Notes under the pieces: model-generated
What the model saw: the letters and a program-made list of their open reading frames with translations, nothing else
Databases searched by the model: none
Told to the model about the DNA's origin: nothing
Translations under genes and position numbers: made by a program
In this document: one piece after another, positions 61,701 through 64,000 of the stretch
Layout of the letters: each line of letters starts with the position of its first letter
Numbering within the stretch: the first letter of the stretch is position 1
From: Arthrobacter oryzae
GTDB lineage: Bacteria > Actinomycetota > Actinomycetes > Actinomycetales > Micrococcaceae
Assembly (NCBI RefSeq): GCF_030718995.1
Contig: NZ_CP132204.1
Location: forward strand, 1,240,001-1,304,000
DNA length: 64,000 bases
Direction: 5' to 3'

Positions 61701-62224
61701 CCCTGTCCGCGGTCCGGTCCAGCAAGCTGGACGTGCTGTTCGAACAGCTGGAGGACCTGGTGGCGGAGGGGCACCGGGCCCTGATCTTCAGCCAGTTCAC
61801 CGGCTTCCTGGGGAAGGTCCGGGAACGGCTGGTGCAGGAGGGGATCGAGTTCTGCTACCTCGACGGCGGCACCCGCAACCGTTCCGATGTGGTGAACGAG
61901 TTCAAGAACGGCTCCGCGCCCGTGTTCCTGATCAGCCTCAAGGCCGGCGGCTTCGGCCTGAACCTGACGGAGGCGGACTACGTGTTCCTGCTGGATCCGT
62001 GGTGGAACCCGGCGTCCGAGGCCCAGGCCGTGGACCGCACCCACCGGATCGGCCAAGCACGCAACGTGATGGTGTACCGACTGGTGGCCAAGGACACCAT
62101 CGAGGAGAAGGTCATGGCGCTGAAGGCCAAGAAGTCGCAGCTGTTCGCGGATGTGATGGAAGGCGATGCCCTCTCCGGCGGTTCCCTGACGGCGGAAGAC
62201 CTGGCCGGCCTGTTCAACGACTAA
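58748..62224 (+). CDS. SWIM zinc-finger SNF2-family helicase
   Basis: A 1158-residue DNA-dependent ATPase. A SWIM zinc finger sits near residue 79 (VCSCPVRKDCKH). A long middle part of unknown fold follows (120-650). The SNF2 motor starts with YQLEGFNWLSFLYRHGLGGV and DDMGLGKTVQAL (about 705), then TSVVGNWEAE, VLDEAQFVKN (about 821) and TGTPLENNLMEFW. The C-terminal half has ISLKAGGFGLNLTEADYV and DRTHRIGQ. Such proteins move along or remodel DNA or its bound proteins. A short Ala/Gly insert lies between motifs I and Ia. The ATG fits the family; no strong ribosome site. Confidence 0.92.
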   Translation: MPSQPDESAALAIQTPAINDRSLAAGLAYAMGSRVSGISFDAATGLMLGKVRGGADAPYSTTAKLVRKTGGWSCTVGVCSCPVRKDCKHVAALLFAAEDNPATRVQLLAPAESTRLSREPMIQDVPDWEQALGPLIARPGITPSTNGIPLALQFDIEEPAPHFSYTGRRDPLRSVRQLKARPVIMGAKGKWIRGDVSWNTLSYLNYRRECNEAHVEWMQEFLASHTALANRQHNSTAPWLGLNTYAGKNLWSLLAQARKIGVALVHAGSPEPVRFVEEPAAVGLNLTRFGSSGAAENGTAAVETGTAGQIATQSDDGGLTLAPTITVEGEVVDPASVGTIGRPAHGIFLTSGADALPGVGTGSIITLAPLESGLSEELLTFVTAGSTLHIPARDETRFLTGFYPKLKQAARVTASDESVELPALAVPTLSLLANYGADHKVRLHWEWHYKSGNLVTAQPLWRHPGDHGYRDDPAEARILEAVGQPWDIVPKLGESATGGWGTPRLAASAELSGLDTLAFTEEVLPRLRNTPDVVVDTAGDIADYREAEEAPVVSISTKATEQRDWFDLGIVITLEGQPVSFAALFSALAAGQTKMLLPSGAYFSLDLPELHQLRDLIEEARSLQDNKDAPLQISRFQAGLWDELAHLGIVDQQASAWRDAVGGLLEGGIKGLPLPATLNAELRPYQLEGFNWLSFLYRHGLGGVLADDMGLGKTVQALALICAAKEAAGAAGETADGAAAPAAAGSAPFLVVAPTSVVGNWEAETARFAPGLTVRAMGETFAKNGMDPAEAMAGVDIVITSYALFRIDYEAYASREWAALVLDEAQFVKNHQSKAYQCARKLPAAFKLAITGTPLENNLMEFWALTSIVAPGLFASPSRFAEYYQKPVEKNGDKGQLDKLRRRVRPLMMRRTKEQVIHDLPPKQEQILEVVLNPRHQKVYQTHLQRERQKILGLIEDVNKNRFTIFQSLTLLRQLSLDASLVDPSLSAVRSSKLDVLFEQLEDLVAEGHRALIFSQFTGFLGKVRERLVQEGIEFCYLDGGTRNRSDVVNEFKNGSAPVFLISLKAGGFGLNLTEADYVFLLDPWWNPASEAQAVDRTHRIGQARNVMVYRLVAKDTIEEKVMALKAKKSQLFADVMEGDALSGGSLTAEDLAGLFND

Positions 62225-62268
62225 GCGTCAGCTTAAGGCGATCAGCCAATGACAGCCAGCCATGGCAG

Positions 62269-62667
62269 TCAGCCCATGGCCGGGGCCAGGGACCTTCCCG
62301 AGGACATCTGTTTCCGGGCCCAGCGGGCGAGCTTCTTGCCCTTGCCCTTCCACCAGTTGTCCTCCTCCTTGTCGTGGTGCAGGCGGAAGATGATCATCAC
62401 CATCACGAAGACGCCCATGGCAACGTCCAGCCAGGACGAGAAGACGGCGTCGATGAGGACGCTGACCCCCATGACCAGGACCGACGGCAGCGCCAGCGAC
62501 CGGAAGACGGTGCTGGCCACGTAGCGCCGGTGGGACCTGGGCACGGACAGTGCGCGGACCATGTCAAAACAGAGGCACGCCACCACCATCGCCTGCCCCA
62601 GGGACAGGATGACCAGGCCGGCCATCGAGCCGGCGAACACGGCAACGGATTCCATCCCCGGGCTCAT
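62269..62667 (-). CDS. Small integral membrane protein
   Basis: A 132-residue protein with three or four membrane helices (VAVFAGSMAGLVILSLGQAM, VFRSLALPSVLVMGVSVLID, WLDVAMGVFVMVMIIFRLHH) and a basic cytoplasmic tail (DNWWKGKGKKLARWARKQMS). AGGAAGAG eight bases before the ATG at 62667 supports this start over the longer frame to 62781. I do not recognise the family. Confidence 0.6.
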   Translation of the reverse strand: MSPGMESVAVFAGSMAGLVILSLGQAMVVACLCFDMVRALSVPRSHRRYVASTVFRSLALPSVLVMGVSVLIDAVFSSWLDVAMGVFVMVMIIFRLHHDKEEDNWWKGKGKKLARWARKQMSSGRSLAPAMG

Positions 62668-62809
62668 CGGACACTCTTCCTTGTCGCACGGGACAGGGCA
62701 GTCGCAGGATTGCAGAAGACACGCATAGGAATAACCCCCAGAGACCAGAGACCACAGCTGTGAGACCCAGCTGTGCTCCATTCAAGCCGCTGCCGCGCCA
62801 GCCCGTCAC

Positions 62810-62868
62810 GAGTAGTGTGTACTCTATTTTGGCGGCCGGGGTGACCGGGCTGACTCCTGAGTACTCAG
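62810..62868. promoter_or_regulatory. Paired GAGTAC palindromes upstream of the membrane protein gene
   Basis: CTGAGTACTCAG (62857-62868) is a perfect 12-bp palindrome. A related pair GAGTA-gtgtg-TACTC lies at 62810-62824. On the minus strand TAGAGT, at the second site, is a plausible -10 for the membrane protein gene. The palindromes could be operator sites. Confidence 0.4.
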
Positions 62869-62903
62869 TCCCCCCGCCGGGCGGTCCGGGCATGGTGCCG
62901 GCC

Positions 62904-63596
62904 TCAGATCAGCATCGCTTCACGTACTTTCCCTGCCGACTCCGCTCCGCCGCTGCCCCGCGAACTGACCCGTCCGGCGGCCAGCACGTAGTAGCTGTCG
63001 GCGGCGTTCAGGGCGAATCCGATGTGCTGTTCCACCAGCAGGACCCGCATGCCGCTGCGCTGGGACAGCTTGATGATGGTCTCCTGGATTTCGGCCACGA
63101 CGTTGGGCTGGATCCCTTCCGTGGGCTCGTCCAGGATCAGCAGCGTGGGCTCGGTGATCAGGGCCCGGGCAATGGCCAGCTGCTGCCGCTGCCCGCCGGA
63201 CAGGAGGCCGGCCCGGCGTGCGAGCAGCGGGTTGAGCGCGGGAAACATGTCCAGCGCGTCGGCCACGCGCTCCCTGGCGTTCCTGCGTCCGTCAGCCACG
63301 AGCTGGAGGTTCTCCAGGGCGGTCAGCTGCCCGAACGACTGCTGTCCCTGCGGAACGTAGGCCATGCCGCGCGCCACCCGCTGGTGCGGCCGGAGCGCGG
63401 AGATGTCCTCCCCGTCCAGCGTGATGGTTCCGCGCGTGGGTTTGAGGAGCCCGACGACGGCACGCAGCAGGGTGGTCTTGCCCGCACCGTTGTGGCCCAG
63501 GATGGAGACCAGCGAGCCATCGGGCACCGTGATATCCACTCCCGAGATGACCTGGGTGCGCCCGTATCCGGTCTGCAGATCCGTGATTTCCAGCAT
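62904..63596 (-). CDS. urtE: Urea ABC transporter ATP-binding protein UrtE
   Basis: A 230-residue ABC ATPase of the branched-chain amino-acid/urea class that powers urea uptake. It begins MLEITDLQTGYGRTQVISGV, has Walker A GHNGAGKTT (about 35-43), the Q-loop VPQGQQSF, the signature LSGGQRQQL, Walker B LLILDEPTEGIQPNVV and the switch His in VEQHIGF. EGIQP is characteristic of UrtE. Its ATG overlaps the urtD stop by one base (TGATG), so it is the last gene of the operon. Confidence 0.9.
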   Translation of the reverse strand: MLEITDLQTGYGRTQVISGVDITVPDGSLVSILGHNGAGKTTLLRAVVGLLKPTRGTITLDGEDISALRPHQRVARGMAYVPQGQQSFGQLTALENLQLVADGRRNARERVADALDMFPALNPLLARRAGLLSGGQRQQLAIARALITEPTLLILDEPTEGIQPNVVAEIQETIIKLSQRSGMRVLLVEQHIGFALNAADSYYVLAAGRVSSRGSGGAESAGKVREAMLI

Positions 63597-64000
63597 CAGT
63601 GCCCTTCCATTCCGGCCGTGCCGAGGTAGACGTCCTGCACTTTCCTGTCCGCCTGGACCTGTGCCACGCTGCCCTCGCTGAGGACCTTGCCCGACGCCAG
63701 GACGGTCACCGAGGTGGCGAACTCCCGCACGAAGTCCATGTCGTGTTCGATCACCAGGGTGATGCGGCTGGCGGCGATCCGGCGGAGCAGCTGCCCGGTT
63801 TCGTCCCGCTCGTCCTGGCTCATTCCGGCGATGGGCTCGTCCAGGAGCAGCACGTCCGAGTTCTGGACCAGCAGCGTGCCGATCTCCAGCCACTGCTTCT
63901 GGCCGTGGGCCAGCGTTCCGGCCTGCTTGTCCGCGGCCTGCTCCAGCCCGATGATTTCCAGCGCCTCCTGCACGGCCGGTTCCACGCCCTTCCGGCGCCG
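63596..64000 (-). CDS. urtD: Urea ABC transporter ATP-binding protein UrtD, C-terminal part
   Basis: The open frame runs to the right edge, so only the last 134 residues are seen. They contain LAHGQKQWLEIGTLLVQNSD (the UrtD version of the ABC signature, with HGQKQ), Walker B VLLLDEPIAGMSQDERDETG, the switch His in LVIEHDMDFVREFA, and the typical ending. It pairs with UrtE in the urea importer. The Walker A and the upstream urtABC genes lie outside the window. Confidence 0.88.
   Translation of the reverse strand, partial: RRRKGVEPAVQEALEIIGLEQAADKQAGTLAHGQKQWLEIGTLLVQNSDVLLLDEPIAGMSQDERDETGQLLRRIAASRITLVIEHDMDFVREFATSVTVLASGKVLSEGSVAQVQADRKVQDVYLGTAGMEGH

Noticed and set aside
59834..62056. 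740-codon minus-strand open frame
   Set aside because: Antisense to the SNF2 helicase, which has all motor motifs.

Overview
The window is 64 kb of a very GC-rich, gene-dense bacterial chromosome. Gene content points to an actinobacterium of the Micrococcaceae, most likely Arthrobacter or Pseudarthrobacter. Pointers are a DUF222/13E12-type HNH gene at the left edge, RskA-type anti-sigma and ECF sigma pairs, many LacI regulators with sugar hydrolases, several MFS exporters, a urea ABC importer, GTG/TTG starts, and many starts preceded by a TANNNT box at leaderless distance. Genus is inference. No phage, transposase, CRISPR array, rRNA or tRNA was recognised.

Left part (1-24.4 kb): a cut HNH gene, a proline iminopeptidase-like hydrolase, a DUF4031-HD fusion overlapping a ComB-like phosphatase, YccF, a KtrB/TrkH potassium channel divergent from a CorA metal transporter, a beta-lactamase-fold hydrolase, YceI, a luciferase-like oxidoreductase, stand-alone trpF and hutD. 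Next comes a carbohydrate region: a glycogen-debranching-type glucosidase divergent from a LacI regulator across a perfect 16-bp palindrome; two SMR exporters behind a sequence that matches the guanidine-III riboswitch; a second LacI regulator divergent from a secreted pullulanase; then a P-loop kinase, a GGDEF-EAL protein, an aldo/keto reductase and a metallo-beta-lactamase-fold hydrolase.

Middle (24.4-41.4 kb): a DEAD-box RNA helicase with a long leader carrying a terminator-like structure, an amino-acid permease with a structured leader, an MFS exporter, a twin-domain Lrp regulator divergent from an M20 amidohydrolase and MHS-type importer, a lipoprotein, an MFS gene preceded by a CsoR-like operator, an orphan NitT/TauT binding protein with its own promoter, a CynX-type transporter, a methyltransferase and TrmB.

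Right part (41.3-64 kb): a WXG-type protein with a repetitive acidic body and a small DcrB-like neighbour; DUF1206 and SRPBCC proteins; an aminotransferase; two separate ECF sigma loci. The first has divergent matching TGAACC-N16-CGTCAT promoters, one for the sigma gene and one for a lipoprotein. Then come a frameshifted small gene, ppsR-ppsA, an AlaA-like aminotransferase, a membrane-anchored GH32 enzyme, a DMP19-like acidic protein divergent from a SWIM-SNF2 helicase, a membrane protein, and urtE-urtD running off the right edge.

Most genes are ordinary chromosomal functions. The strongest non-coding signals are the guanidine-III motif, the helicase leader, the ECF promoter pair, the 16-bp LacI-type palindrome and a 13-bp-arm inverted repeat ahead of trmB. 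The most system-like protein candidates are the WXG-type protein with its neighbour and the DMP19/SNF2 divergent pair; for both, any system is inference.
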